From FW021-bin31 sp964478125 (GTDB lineage Bacteria; Bacteroidota; Bacteroidia; Chitinophagales; Chitinophagaceae): a stretch of DNA of 64,000 nucleotides. The stretch covers positions 1 to 64,000 of the forward strand of contig CAYZGR010000006.1 of assembly GCA_964478125.1 (NCBI GenBank), given 5' to 3'. Each line of letters opens with the position of its first letter. Within the stretch, counting starts at the first letter, position 1. Below are positions 19,793 to 27,413 of the stretch, one piece after another. Position numbers and translations under genes: made by a program. The notes under the pieces are model-generated. The model was not told the DNA's origin and ran no database searches. It saw nothing but the letters and a program-made list of their open reading frames with translations.

Positions 19793-20020
19793 ATGCCTGA
19801 AAAAATCTCTGAAGGTAAAATAGCAAAAGCCATTGAACAAAAGACAGCCAAGCTGCCGTCAGACATGTTCCTTTGGTCCTCATTGGCCTGTATGGGGGTA
19901 TCCTTGGCATTAAAATGCATGAAAAGAAAGCATGCCGCTTTATTTGTCGGACAGTGGGCGACCCCATTTTTATTGCTCGGAATATATAATAAGATCGTTA
20001 AGACCGGTCATTCGGAATAA
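19793..20020 (+). CDS. Small membrane protein downstream of TPP riboswitch
   Basis: 75 residues. A charged N-terminal helix (KISEGKIAKAIEQKTAKLP) is followed by two short hydrophobic segments, about 28-42 and 48-66, separated by the basic turn KCMKRKH. It is probably a small inner-membrane hairpin protein. The start is 99 bp beyond the riboswitch terminator, so it may be read through from the riboswitch or have its own promoter; none is obvious. I recognise no family and no sign of thiamine binding. Confidence 0.65.
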   Translation: MPEKISEGKIAKAIEQKTAKLPSDMFLWSSLACMGVSLALKCMKRKHAALFVGQWATPFLLLGIYNKIVKTGHSE

Positions 20021-20073
20021 AAAGATTCTTATCCATTCAGCTAAATGGCATTCCCCGCCGGGGAGCTGAGAAC

Positions 20074-20445
20074 CTATTCCTCCTCTTCTCCTTTATTCTT
20101 GAATGTGCCCGGTCTGTAGCCGGGTTCTCCTCCTTTTTGCGGCTTTCTTATGGGATTATTATACCGGGAAGGAAGTTTCAGGCCATAGTCGCATTTGGCT
20201 TTTTCGTACTGGTGAATGGCATCAATCAGAGAGGTAAAAAATTCTCTGTCGCCTACCGCAATATGGTTGTGGATCTTATAATTTGTATGGATCCGGAATA
20301 TTCTGATTTGGTGTCCAAACTTTCGTACCACATCCGGATCGACAGGGCGCACATCATATTCTGTTTTTTTGTTATGTTCTGATTTAAGCACACCCGCCTT
20401 CTTTGAATTATTTTTATAATAGAAAAATATGGTGAATGTTCTCAT
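20074..20445 (-). CDS. Hypothetical protein, paralog of the 26306 gene
   Basis: 123 residues from ATG 20445; an upstream ATG at 20460 is possible but does not match the paralog. The core runs FTIFFYYKNNSKKAGVLK, YDVRPVDPDVVRKFGHQIRIFR, then DREFFTSLIDAIHQYE. It aligns well to the 96-residue protein at 26306 (YNVRPIAPEIVKKFGKQIRIYR ... DKEFYSALIDAIHS). A basic, glycine-rich, then acidic tail (GEEEE) is unique to this copy. It is cytosolic with no known domain. It lies downstream of the 20466 gene in a two-gene operon governed by dyad site 3. Confidence 0.75.
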   Translation of the reverse strand: MRTFTIFFYYKNNSKKAGVLKSEHNKKTEYDVRPVDPDVVRKFGHQIRIFRIHTNYKIHNHIAVGDREFFTSLIDAIHQYEKAKCDYGLKLPSRYNNPIRKPQKGGEPGYRPGTFKNKGEEEE

Positions 20446-20465
20446 CGTCATTTTGCTCACATTGA

Positions 20466-20771
20466 TTAAGTTCTTAATTCATTCGCCGGATCTAAAATGG
20501 GACTAATTTCATTAAACCTGCTCAATTCTCCATCAATCCTCTTTTCCTGATATGCGAAAACGAGTTTTTCTTTATCAAATTTGCGGAAGAAAGCCTCCCA
20601 TTCTATATCTTCAAGGCCTCTTTCCGCACTCCCGGTAAAATGTATTCGTAATATACCCGTACTTCCCTTTTCTCCAACACCTTTAATACACGCGGGCCTG
20701 CCCTTTCTCTCTTCCACCCATTTCCTTATTTTCGTATGGTCGGTGGTTGTTCTTGTATTGTATGACATCAT
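20466..20771 (-). CDS. Conserved small protein often mis-annotated as 1,4-alpha-glucan branching enzyme
   Basis: 101 residues. The pattern TTDHTKIRKWVEERKGRP, GSTGILRIHFTG, LEDIEWEAFFRKFDKEKL followed by AYQE is that of a small conserved family in stress-type loci of Bacteria, frequently labelled glucan branching enzyme although it has no GH13 domain. It is a single alpha/beta unit and probably cytosolic. It is the first gene of a two-gene operon. A TGGCAC promoter-like element (20826-20811, minus) and dyad site 3 lie upstream. Confidence 0.75.
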   Translation of the reverse strand: MMSYNTRTTTDHTKIRKWVEERKGRPACIKGVGEKGSTGILRIHFTGSAERGLEDIEWEAFFRKFDKEKLVFAYQEKRIDGELSRFNEISPILDPANELRT

Positions 20772-20810
20772 GAGCTATTTAGTAATTATCTATAATTCCT
20801 TTAAAATATA

Positions 20811-20826
20811 TCAAAATATAGTGCCA
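20811..20826 (-). promoter_or_regulatory. -24/-12-like element of the 20771 operon
   Basis: The minus strand reads TGGCACTATATTTTGA: a perfect -24 half, with TTG displaced one base from the -12 consensus. It begins 55 bp before the ATG. Confidence 0.4.
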
Positions 20827-20914
20827 GGAAGGGAAAAGTTTTATCTTCTATTCTCTATATTTCCTTTTGGATAAAGAAGGGTTGTTATCTGTCTCTTTAT
20901 TTTTAGGGGAAATT

Positions 20915-20932
20915 TGTAGAAAAATATCCACA
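20915..20932. promoter_or_regulatory. Dyad site 3 (TGTAGA-AAAATA-TCCACA)
   Basis: Full match to the recurrent dyad; flanking TT/AA extends it. Its far end is 106 bp upstream of the TGGCAC element of the 20771 operon. Confidence 0.6.
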
Positions 20933-20963
20933 AATGCCGGCGAGCAGAAAGTTGGAAAGATAT

Positions 20964-21860
20964 TTATATTTCGGCCTCTGATTCCATAGTTTCTAATTTT
21001 TTAAGGGTTTGTTCTATGTCTGAAGATATCTGATGACGATTATAGAGAGCGGCCGGTAATCTGTAAAGTACACTTAACAGGGCCTGCCGGCTTGTTTTTC
21101 GTGAGAAGCCTTTTTTGAACATTTTAAACGTGTCCCGAAAACAAATCCTGAGCGGCCTTCTCAACCACACAAATAACAGGTCGTTTCTTTGTTCGAGGGT
21201 ATGATTGAGCTGCGGGCCGTCCCGCTTTGAAGAGGGGTAATGATATGCTAACACGTTCTTTACGTAACAAATGGGCCGTCCTCTGGATGCCAGATCTACA
21301 GCCAGCAGTCTTTCTTCTCCACGAAAATGCAACAGCCTGCTAAATCCCCCTACCCGGAGAAAGACTTCCGTACGAATGATGCATCCACAAGCTAAAAAGC
21401 CAAGAACCGGAGGTCCCGGCAGTTCCTTTCCATGGGGAATCGGACTGGTCGCTAATAAGCGGTTTAGCGGATCGTCTTTTTTCTCATATCCAATTAACAC
21501 GCGTCCAGCAATACCTCCGGGTTGAGGATGGGTGTCCAAAATCTTTTCTGCGTATTTAAAGGATGCCGGGTCCCAACAGGAGTCATCATCATTGAACGCA
21601 ACATAAGGCGTGTTTGCCGCCTTTACCCCGTAATTACGGGCTACCGCTCCTAAATTTTGATCCAGCCGGATGAAGGAAAGATGCGGATTGTGGCCCTGCC
21701 ATTTCCTTATCACCGTACAAGTATGGTCGGTAGAAGAATTATCAATCACAATGATCGGGTTTTCCGGATAGAGGACCCATAATTTACTAAGGGTATTCTT
21801 CAATTCTTTTGACCGGTTTCTTGTTGCTATTACAATTGTGATTTTGCTGTTGACAGCCAT
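20964..21860 (-). CDS. Glycosyltransferase family 2
   Basis: 298 residues. A GT2 domain begins ITIVIATRNRSKELKNTL, with PIIVIDNSSTDHT, LGAVARNYGVKAA, and the DXD-like FNDDDS near residue 93. The C-terminal half is rich in Arg/Lys and has no clear membrane span. It transfers a sugar to an unknown acceptor. It lies 80 bp downstream of the SDR gene on the same strand and could belong to the same operon (coiled-coil protein, SDR, GT2). Confidence 0.87.
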   Translation of the reverse strand: MAVNSKITIVIATRNRSKELKNTLSKLWVLYPENPIIVIDNSSTDHTCTVIRKWQGHNPHLSFIRLDQNLGAVARNYGVKAANTPYVAFNDDDSCWDPASFKYAEKILDTHPQPGGIAGRVLIGYEKKDDPLNRLLATSPIPHGKELPGPPVLGFLACGCIIRTEVFLRVGGFSRLLHFRGEERLLAVDLASRGRPICYVKNVLAYHYPSSKRDGPQLNHTLEQRNDLLFVWLRRPLRICFRDTFKMFKKGFSRKTSRQALLSVLYRLPAALYNRHQISSDIEQTLKKLETMESEAEI

Positions 21861-21940
21861 GAGGTGGATTTAAGGGCATATAAGATGAGGCTATTTAGCT
21901 TTCTCAGATAGAATTTGGTCGAAAAATGTTCAATTTTTTT

Positions 21941-22630
21941 CTAATGAGCAGATTGCCGTTTCTTGAACCAGTAATTTATAATGGTTTGAATAGAAAATTC
22001 AACGGGTCGTATGTTTATTTTATCGGTTTGAAGTTTAGTTTTAGGCAGGAATTTTAGATTTCCTTTGAAGCGATCGGATCGCGGACTAATGGCACTCACA
22101 AAAATACCGGAATGTTTCAATTCCTCATGGAGCCCTCTGGAAAAATGGGATACAAATGCACTGGATGCGGAATATACAATTTGATCTCCGTTTACGAAGG
22201 CCGATCCCGCTATGGAAGTTACATTAAGTACGCATGCTGGTTTATTGGTCTTAAGGACCGGTATTAATTGATGCGTGAGAAGTGCTGCTGCTCTTATATT
22301 TAACAGGATGGCCTTATTGATCCATTTCAGGCTTGCTTCTTCGAATGCTGCCATTCTATCTATTCCTGCATTATTAATGAGCATATTGACCGGGTAATTT
22401 TCTTTTACCCATTTGGCCAGTTGCAGGACATGGACTTTTTCAGCCAGGTCTCCTTTCCATGTCCGGGTTTCAATGGAATAATCCGATCTTAATTGATGGC
22501 AATACATTTCAATCTTTTCCCCTGGCAGGGCTGATAGAATTAAGTTGACGCCCCGTTGGGCAAGTTCTTTTGCAAAGAATTTCCCTAAGTCGTTACCTGC
22601 ACCGGTGATCAACGCATATTCCTGTTTCAC
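21941..22630 (-). CDS. SDR-family protein with altered active site
   Basis: 229 residues with the short-chain dehydrogenase fold: NAD-binding ALITGAGNDLG, then LINNAGID and the serine of NVTSIAGS. Two hallmark positions are changed. The catalytic YxxxK reads Y153-SAS-S157, with serine for lysine, and the cofactor glycine motif TGxxxGxG has Asp for the middle Gly. Lysine normally lowers the tyrosine pKa and binds the nicotinamide ribose, so ordinary dehydrogenase activity is doubtful. The C-terminus ends WFKKRQSAH without a membrane helix. It sits between a GT2 gene and a coiled-coil protein gene. Confidence 0.85.
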   Translation of the reverse strand: MKQEYALITGAGNDLGKFFAKELAQRGVNLILSALPGEKIEMYCHQLRSDYSIETRTWKGDLAEKVHVLQLAKWVKENYPVNMLINNAGIDRMAAFEEASLKWINKAILLNIRAAALLTHQLIPVLKTNKPACVLNVTSIAGSAFVNGDQIVYSASSAFVSHFSRGLHEELKHSGIFVSAISPRSDRFKGNLKFLPKTKLQTDKINIRPVEFSIQTIINYWFKKRQSAH

Positions 22631-22655
22631 TTAATCCCTTTTTATTCTTCCGGTG

Positions 22656-23078
22656 TTATTCCTTAAAAGCGTTTCCGATTTTTTCTGACAAGGAATCATA
22701 AGAGTCGCTAACTTCTTGTTTGAATTGGTCCCACTGAGCTCCCGTGTGTTCAGAGGCATGATCAATTTTATCCTTTAACCGGTCTCTTTGTGCTTTGAGC
22801 GAATCTAACTTTATCCGTGCCTGCTCTTTTTTCCGACCGCTAAGCGAATCTACTTTATTTCCCCATTTATTTATTTTGTTCTCGAGTTGATCCATCTTAT
22901 TGTTCCACGTATTTTTGAATTGCACGACATCACGGGTAGTGTCTTCGGTAATGTCGGTATTTATGGAGGTACGGTCATTTTTATTCCGGTTGTTTTTCCC
23001 ATTGTTACAAGAAGCATTTATGGATAGACTACTTATGGTCAATAGTGCAAGAAGCACGATTACATTTAAACTTTTCAT
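22656..23078 (-). CDS. Secreted or lipid-anchored coiled-coil protein
   Basis: 140 residues. An N-terminal signal (KSLNVIVLLALLTISSLSINASC) with a Cys at residue 24 could be a weak lipobox. A polar linker rich in Asn/Asp/Thr follows, then a long coiled coil (about 50-125) with Leu/Ile every seven residues and alternating Lys/Glu. The end NAFKE is amphipathic. It probably lives in the periplasm, possibly bridging membrane and cell wall. No known family is recognised. It is 25 bp upstream of the SDR gene and probably co-transcribed. Confidence 0.7.
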   Translation of the reverse strand: MKSLNVIVLLALLTISSLSINASCNNGKNNRNKNDRTSINTDITEDTTRDVVQFKNTWNNKMDQLENKINKWGNKVDSLSGRKKEQARIKLDSLKAQRDRLKDKIDHASEHTGAQWDQFKQEVSDSYDSLSEKIGNAFKE

Positions 23079-23185
23079 AGTATTACTTTTTTATTTTAGA
23101 AGGGATTTGATCAAATTTTAGCTTGGCCAGATTCATTATTTCAAGGCTTACGAGCTACAGGGAATGGAGCGGATGAGGAAAGTAT

Positions 23186-25189
23186 TCAATTTCTTCCCAG
23201 GATTTCTTCCGCCCTCTTTACTACATTACCTATTGTAAATCCGTATTCCTGCATCACTTCCTTTCCCGGGGCAGATTCTCCGAATCGCTTTATTCCGATA
23301 ATGCCTCCTTCTTCGGTTACATATTTTAACCAGCCGATAGGAGATCCTGCCTCTACAGCCAGGCGTTTCCGGATAAGAGGCGGGAATATTTTTTGCTTAT
23401 AAGCATCGTCCTGTGCTTCAAACAATTCCCAGGAAGGCATACTTACCACCTGAACCTGTATTCCTTTCTTTTTTAATACCTTTTGGGCTTCCAATACGAG
23501 CGAGACCTCGCTTCCGGTGCCAATAAGTATTATATCGGGTTTATTTTCACATTCCGAGAGGATATAAGCGCCTTTTTGTAATCCTTTTGCTCTGGAATAT
23601 TTTGATTGGTCTATAATGGGGAGCTTCTGACGGGTAAGCGCAAGTGCGACCGGACCCTTACAATTTAAGGCGGCTTTCCAGGCTTCTGTCGTTTCATTGG
23701 CATCAGCAGGTCGTATGACGGTCAGGTTGGGGATGGCCCGCAATGAAATGAGATGCTCCACCGGCTGGTGGGTGGTACCGTCCTCTCCTAATCCGATACT
23801 ATCATGAGTATAAACAAATATGGAATGAATTTTCATGATAGCTGCGAGCCGTACTGCCGGACGCATATAATCAGAAAAGATCAGGAAGGTGGCGCCATAT
23901 GGCCTTATTCCTTTGGTGACTGCCATCCCATTCACAATGGCTCCCATGGCATGCTCTCTGATCCCAAAATGCATATTTCGCCCCCCATGATCCGCGCTTG
24001 TAAAGGATCCGTATTCCTTCAGGTAGGTATTGGTAGAAGGGGAAAGATCGGCAGCGCCGCCAATGAGCGTTGGTATTTTTTCGGATAATTTGTTTAAAAG
24101 CATTCCCGATGCTTTCCGCGTAGCCATTTCTCCATCAGAAGGATTGAAAAAAGGCAGCCTTTCGTCCCATCCTTGGGGCAGGCCTCCTCTACTAAGCAAT
24201 TCATATTCTCCGGCAAGATCAGGATACTTTTCCTTATAAGCGCTATAGCGTTTATTCCAGGCTTCTTCCTTTTGCGCTCCCTTTTGCCCGGCTTTTCTAT
24301 AGTAGTTAAGCACTTCCTCCGGGACTTCAAAATATTGGTCCGGCCTGAATCCCAGATTTTGCTTAACCAGCTTTACTTCTTCCGCTCCAAGTGCGGCCCC
24401 ATGGGCCTCTTTCGTATCCATCTTGTTGGGACTGCCGTATGCAATATGACTGCGGATAATGATCAAAGAAGGCCGTTCGGTTTCTTGTTGAGCGCGGGTT
24501 ACGGCTGCCGTTAAGGACTGCAGATCGTTCACATCGGCTATGGATTGTACATGCCAGCCGTAAGCCTCAAAACGCATGGCTACATCCTCATTAAAAGCCA
24601 GTTCTGTTTTCCCTTCAATGGTGATGTGGTTGTTATCATAGAAATAGATCATATTGCCCAATCCCAAATGCCCTGCCAGGGAAGCAGCTTCCGAGGACAC
24701 GCCTTCCATTATATCTCCATCACTACAGACCACATAGATAAAGTAATCAAAAAGATCGAAATCGGGCTTGTTGTACCTGTGGGCCAGGTATTGCTGTGCT
24801 ATGGCCATTCCCACGCCATTCCCGAATCCCTGTCCAAGCGGTCCTGTTGTGACCTCCACGCCGTCCAATAACCCATATTCAGGGTGGCCCGCCGTCTTGC
24901 TGTGTAATTGTCTGAAGTTCTTAATATCCTCCAGGGTGACCGCATAGCCGGTGAGGAATAAAAAGCAGTACTGTAACATACAGGCGTGGCCACACGATAA
25001 TACAAATCTGTCCCGGCCGGCCCAGTTCGGATTGGCCGGATTATAATTCATGCTTTTCGTCCAGAGGATATGGCCAAGGGGCGCCAGCGCCATAGGGGTA
25101 CCCGGGTGACCGGAGTTTGCTTTTTGAACGGCATCTGCAGCTAATACCCGAACGGTATTAATACCCAGTTGAGCAATATCTTCATTCAT
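23186..25189 (-). CDS. tkt: Transketolase
   Basis: 667 residues, full family length. The TPP-binding N-terminal domain has ANSGHPGTPMALAPL, GPLGQGFGNGVGMAIAQ and the SDGDIMEGVSSEA motif with the downstream NN of YDNNHI. The middle domain has FSDYMRPAVRLAA and DSIGLGEDGTTHQPVEHL. The C-terminal domain is complete (GIKRFGESAPGKEVMQEYGF). It moves two-carbon ketol units in the non-oxidative pentose phosphate pathway and supplies sedoheptulose-7-phosphate, the substrate of GmhA encoded at 48945. It is monocistronic, and dyad site 4 lies upstream, suggesting this is a regulated rather than purely housekeeping copy. Confidence 0.97.
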   Translation of the reverse strand: MNEDIAQLGINTVRVLAADAVQKANSGHPGTPMALAPLGHILWTKSMNYNPANPNWAGRDRFVLSCGHACMLQYCFLFLTGYAVTLEDIKNFRQLHSKTAGHPEYGLLDGVEVTTGPLGQGFGNGVGMAIAQQYLAHRYNKPDFDLFDYFIYVVCSDGDIMEGVSSEAASLAGHLGLGNMIYFYDNNHITIEGKTELAFNEDVAMRFEAYGWHVQSIADVNDLQSLTAAVTRAQQETERPSLIIIRSHIAYGSPNKMDTKEAHGAALGAEEVKLVKQNLGFRPDQYFEVPEEVLNYYRKAGQKGAQKEEAWNKRYSAYKEKYPDLAGEYELLSRGGLPQGWDERLPFFNPSDGEMATRKASGMLLNKLSEKIPTLIGGAADLSPSTNTYLKEYGSFTSADHGGRNMHFGIREHAMGAIVNGMAVTKGIRPYGATFLIFSDYMRPAVRLAAIMKIHSIFVYTHDSIGLGEDGTTHQPVEHLISLRAIPNLTVIRPADANETTEAWKAALNCKGPVALALTRQKLPIIDQSKYSRAKGLQKGAYILSECENKPDIILIGTGSEVSLVLEAQKVLKKKGIQVQVVSMPSWELFEAQDDAYKQKIFPPLIRKRLAVEAGSPIGWLKYVTEEGGIIGIKRFGESAPGKEVMQEYGFTIGNVVKRAEEILGRN

Positions 25190-25246
25190 AATTTTTTTAA
25201 GCTGTTTAGGTAGTTAGAAAATATATTTATCTCTACAAGGCTGTAG

Positions 25247-25262
25247 TACAAAAGATGCTCCT
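25247..25262 (-). promoter_or_regulatory. -24/-12-like element of transketolase gene
   Basis: The minus strand reads AGGAGCATCTTTTGTA: GG and TTG at the right spacing. It lies 73 bp before the ATG and 120 bp from dyad site 4. Confidence 0.35.
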
Positions 25263-25381
25263 TTTTAATTTTGGAATGGAGGTTATACGACTCATTTTAA
25301 AAGAGAACGGCCGGATGAGCTATTCTCCGGGAACATTCCTGAACTACTTATCTCCCGGAAAAGATTCCCACCTGAGATAAT

Positions 25382-25399
25382 TGTAGAATAAAATACCCG
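25382..25399. promoter_or_regulatory. Dyad site 4 (TGTAGA-ATAAAA-TACCCG)
   Basis: Matches the dyad with one deviation in the right half, as in site 1 (TACCCR). A weaker GGA-N6-TCC repeat (25354-25371) lies beside it. It is upstream of transketolase. Confidence 0.45.
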
Positions 25400-25473
25400 T
25401 TTTGGGGCCGCTTGATCCTTTAAGATGATCAGATACAATCGAACCCAAATCGGGGCTTTTGCGAGCAGTATGT

Positions 25474-25947
25474 TTATACCTTCCGGAGGTCATAGGGAGA
25501 AATTAATTTGCTCTTAACCATATAATTAATGCGGATCTTTAAGAACAAAATTTTTAATTCATTCAATTGCTCTTGCATGATACGTCCAATCCTTTTGTGA
25601 AACGAGCATGAATCTATGGCTTCCATATACGTTTTTGCGATAGCCATTTCCTTCTTTTTGCATTTCTCGAATAGTTCTTCTTTGCAAGAAAATTTAATTC
25701 CATTGACCTCGTTATGATTTTTTGAACGCCGCGCTTCAAATTCAAATGATTTTTGACATTCAACTGACAGATTAACCAGAAGCTGATCTGCATATTCCTG
25801 CTCATTTCGAATTAATTGATGAAAAATCTGCTTTAGTTCCCGGTCATTAATGACTCCTTCAAGTTTTTCGGATTCCTTTTGGTCTGCTTCTAAAACGGTT
25901 AGTACTTTAATTAGTTCCGTATCAAATGACTTTTTCTTTACCCACAT
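25474..25947 (-). CDS. Four-helix-bundle protein resembling DUF2383/PA2169 family
   Basis: 157 residues, all-helical by composition. ELIKVLTVLEADQKESEKLEGV, then LKQIFHQLIRNEQEYADQLL, IAKTYMEAID and a last long helix fit a ferritin-like bundle as in DUF2383 proteins. The Glu/His ligand set is incomplete, so this is a weak assignment. Three cysteines (CQKSFEF, CKEEL, CKKKE) cluster centrally. No signal peptide is seen. It is divergent from the 26306 gene and shares dyad site 5 with it. Confidence 0.6.
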   Translation of the reverse strand: MWVKKKSFDTELIKVLTVLEADQKESEKLEGVINDRELKQIFHQLIRNEQEYADQLLVNLSVECQKSFEFEARRSKNHNEVNGIKFSCKEELFEKCKKKEMAIAKTYMEAIDSCSFHKRIGRIMQEQLNELKILFLKIRINYMVKSKLISPYDLRKV

Positions 25948-26005
25948 TTTGTTTTCATTTTAAAGTAGTTAATCAATGGTTAATTGTATCCCTCAATAAA
26001 AAAGT

Positions 26006-26021
26006 TTCTAAATCCATGCCA
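26006..26021 (-). promoter_or_regulatory. -24/-12-like element of the 25947 gene
   Basis: The minus strand reads TGGCATGGATTTAGAA. The -24 half is perfect, the -12 half poor. It lies 74 bp before the ATG and 108 bp from dyad site 5. Confidence 0.38.
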
Positions 26022-26111
26022 GTCAATTCTTTATAGCATAAGTTTTCCATGTTTTAAAATAGATTTATCTATTAACCCCTTCCTTAGTTTACCGATATTC
26101 ATGGCGACGAA

Positions 26112-26129
26112 CGGGGATTTTTTTCCCCA
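26112..26129. promoter_or_regulatory. Dyad site 5 (CGGGGA-TTTTTT-TCCCCA)
   Basis: Full match to YGKRGA-N6-TCYMCR, midway between two divergent genes, each with a GGCAT element at a similar distance. Confidence 0.6.
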
Positions 26130-26247
26130 TTTCGTTTCCCCATTGTTAAAATAATCTTATTTCTTTTCACATACGGAATAACGGTCTTACCGTCAATCTA
26201 TAAAACAATATTATCTAACGATAAGTTGTGAAATAGAAGACTTCGTA

Positions 26248-26263
26248 AGGCATGGAATTTGTT
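26248..26263 (+). promoter_or_regulatory. -24/-12-like element of the 26306 gene
   Basis: AGGCATGGAATTTGTT: GG at -24 and TTG at -12 with correct spacing. It lies 58 bp before ATG 26306. It overlaps the ATG at 26252, which argues for the downstream start. Confidence 0.42.
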
Positions 26264-26305
26264 TTCTTTCCTTATTCTAAACGGCTGTTTCTCAATTATG
26301 CCATT

Positions 26306-26596
26306 ATGGAAGAATTCACAATCTCATTTCGCTATAAAAATACGGACCAGAAGGTCGGGATCCTGCGTACGGATAACGAGAAAGGCGTGCAATACAATGT
26401 CCGTCCGATCGCGCCCGAGATCGTTAAGAAGTTTGGCAAGCAGATACGGATATACAGGAATGGGGAAAATTATAAGATTCAACATCTGGTAGATTTAGAG
26501 GATAAAGAGTTTTATTCTGCTTTGATTGATGCCATTCATTCAAATGAACCGGGGCAGTCGGATAGGCCTGTAAGAATCATGATAAATAAGCATTAA
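26306..26596 (+). CDS. Hypothetical protein, paralog of the 20074 gene
   Basis: 96 residues from ATG 26306. The in-frame ATG at 26252 adds 18 residues absent from the paralog and would lie inside the proposed promoter. The sequence EEFTISFRYKN, VGILRT, YNVRPIAPEIVKKFGKQIRIYR and DKEFYSALIDAIHS aligns with the 20074 protein over its whole core. It is cytosolic with mixed alpha/beta composition and no known domain. Both paralogs are next to dyad sites, so they may be co-regulated. Confidence 0.75.
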   Translation: MEEFTISFRYKNTDQKVGILRTDNEKGVQYNVRPIAPEIVKKFGKQIRIYRNGENYKIQHLVDLEDKEFYSALIDAIHSNEPGQSDRPVRIMINKH

Positions 26597-26641
26597 AGCC
26601 CTCGAAAAAAGAATCCGCGGATACGCCTCGGTATAGTCCAT

Positions 26642-26842
26642 GTGTCTGATTTAGAGAAAGATATTTTTATGTGGGAGGCTCCGGGAAAGAAATGGGTCAC
26701 TAAAGAAATCTACTCTGCCATATTGAGCTTTTATATAAGGTCCTATCGAAGGCGATCCGCAGGCGGATCAAAAGGTAATATGAACCCGGCGAAGGATCAG
26801 CGAAGGAACAAATCCGGTAAAGTATTGAATGTTAAAATATAA
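26642..26842 (+). CDS. Doubtful small basic protein
   Basis: 66 codons from a GTG, 45 bp after the 26306 gene. The first 35 residues (DLEKDIFMWEAPGKKWVTKEIY) look protein-like, while the tail is an Arg/Lys/Gly-rich low-complexity stretch. No family is recognised. Position and strand allow co-transcription with the 26306 gene. Confidence 0.35.
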   Translation: MSDLEKDIFMWEAPGKKWVTKEIYSAILSFYIRSYRRRSAGGSKGNMNPAKDQRRNKSGKVLNVKI

Positions 26843-26868
26843 TTTAAGCATTAAAATTCTGTAATATA

Positions 26869-27123
26869 ATGAGACCATTGATTAAGCGAATCCGTTATGT
26901 CCTGGAAAAAGAAAATGGGAAGCAGGAATTTGTGATTAAAGAAAAAGATTATGGGGAGTTGGTAATTTACGACATCTTCTTTGGTGATTTATTTTTATTT
27001 GCCATGTCTGTCGATGGGGCGGTATGGCTGGGGAACTGGGATGCAGTAAAGAGTGAGCCTGTCAATCTTGATAAAAGATCTCTGGACAAAATTTGTTTTT
27101 TTATAAAAAACATAAGACAATAA
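26869..27123 (+). CDS. Small hypothetical protein
   Basis: 84 residues from ATG 26869. A basic N-terminus (IKRIRYVLEKENGK) precedes alternating hydrophobic strands (FVIKEKDYGELVIYDIFFGDLFLFAMSV) and a final helix (LDKRSLDKICFFIKNIRQ). It looks like a small alpha/beta cytosolic protein. No family is recognised. It is in the same orientation as the preceding genes and may form one unit with them. Confidence 0.55.
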   Translation: MRPLIKRIRYVLEKENGKQEFVIKEKDYGELVIYDIFFGDLFLFAMSVDGAVWLGNWDAVKSEPVNLDKRSLDKICFFIKNIRQ

Positions 27124-27172
27124 GGATCACTTTCTTTTATTTCTTCTCAACAGCTCCCGTTGAAATAGAATG

Positions 27173-27190
27173 TGTGGAACCGGCTCCCCG
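27173..27190. promoter_or_regulatory. Dyad site 6 (TGTGGA-ACCGGC-TCCCCG)
   Basis: Full match with a GC-rich spacer unlike the other sites, so the match is not a by-product of A/T runs. It begins 100 bp upstream of a TGGTAT element. A lone left half (TGTGGA) follows near 27204. Confidence 0.6.
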
Positions 27191-27272
27191 AACGCCTTCC
27201 TTTTTGTGGAAAATTTAGCCAATTGATCTTCCGCGATCGTTTTGTTGCCCTCTTTTGCGGTTACTTCATTCT

Positions 27273-27288
27273 TGGTATGATTCTTTTA
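27273..27288 (+). promoter_or_regulatory. -24/-12-like element of pyruvate-oxidase operon
   Basis: TGGTATGATTCTTTTA: the -24 half is acceptable, the -12 half lacks G. It predicts a leader of about 115 nt containing the ATA microsatellite. Confidence 0.35.
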
Positions 27289-27352
27289 CCCTTTTAAGAA
27301 ATTGCAAGAGGGTCCTCTATTTGGAATAGACTTAATAAAAAGGGGGAAACGC

Positions 27353-27372
27353 ATAATAATAATAATAATAAT
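27353..27372 (+). repeat. ATA trinucleotide microsatellite
   Basis: Six full ATA units plus AT, 42 bp before the start codon of the pyruvate-oxidase-like gene and flanked by CGCATAATGCGC. Length variation could alter the leader. Confidence 0.8.
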
Positions 27373-27413
27373 CGCATAATGCGCTATGCAAAAAAATAAA
27401 TAAACAATTGGAT

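Larger units (their letters stand above)
25948..26305. other. Divergent intergenic region with shared dyad
   Basis: It carries one central dyad (26112-26129) with outward-facing GGCAT elements on both sides: minus 26021, plus 26248. A GGGGA/TCCCC hairpin coincides with the dyad. No ORF is supported. Confidence 0.6.

Noticed and set aside
20046..20068. CCCCGCCGGGG hairpin between the 19793 and 20074 genes
   Set aside because: Short stem without T run; could be a weak convergent terminator but not called.
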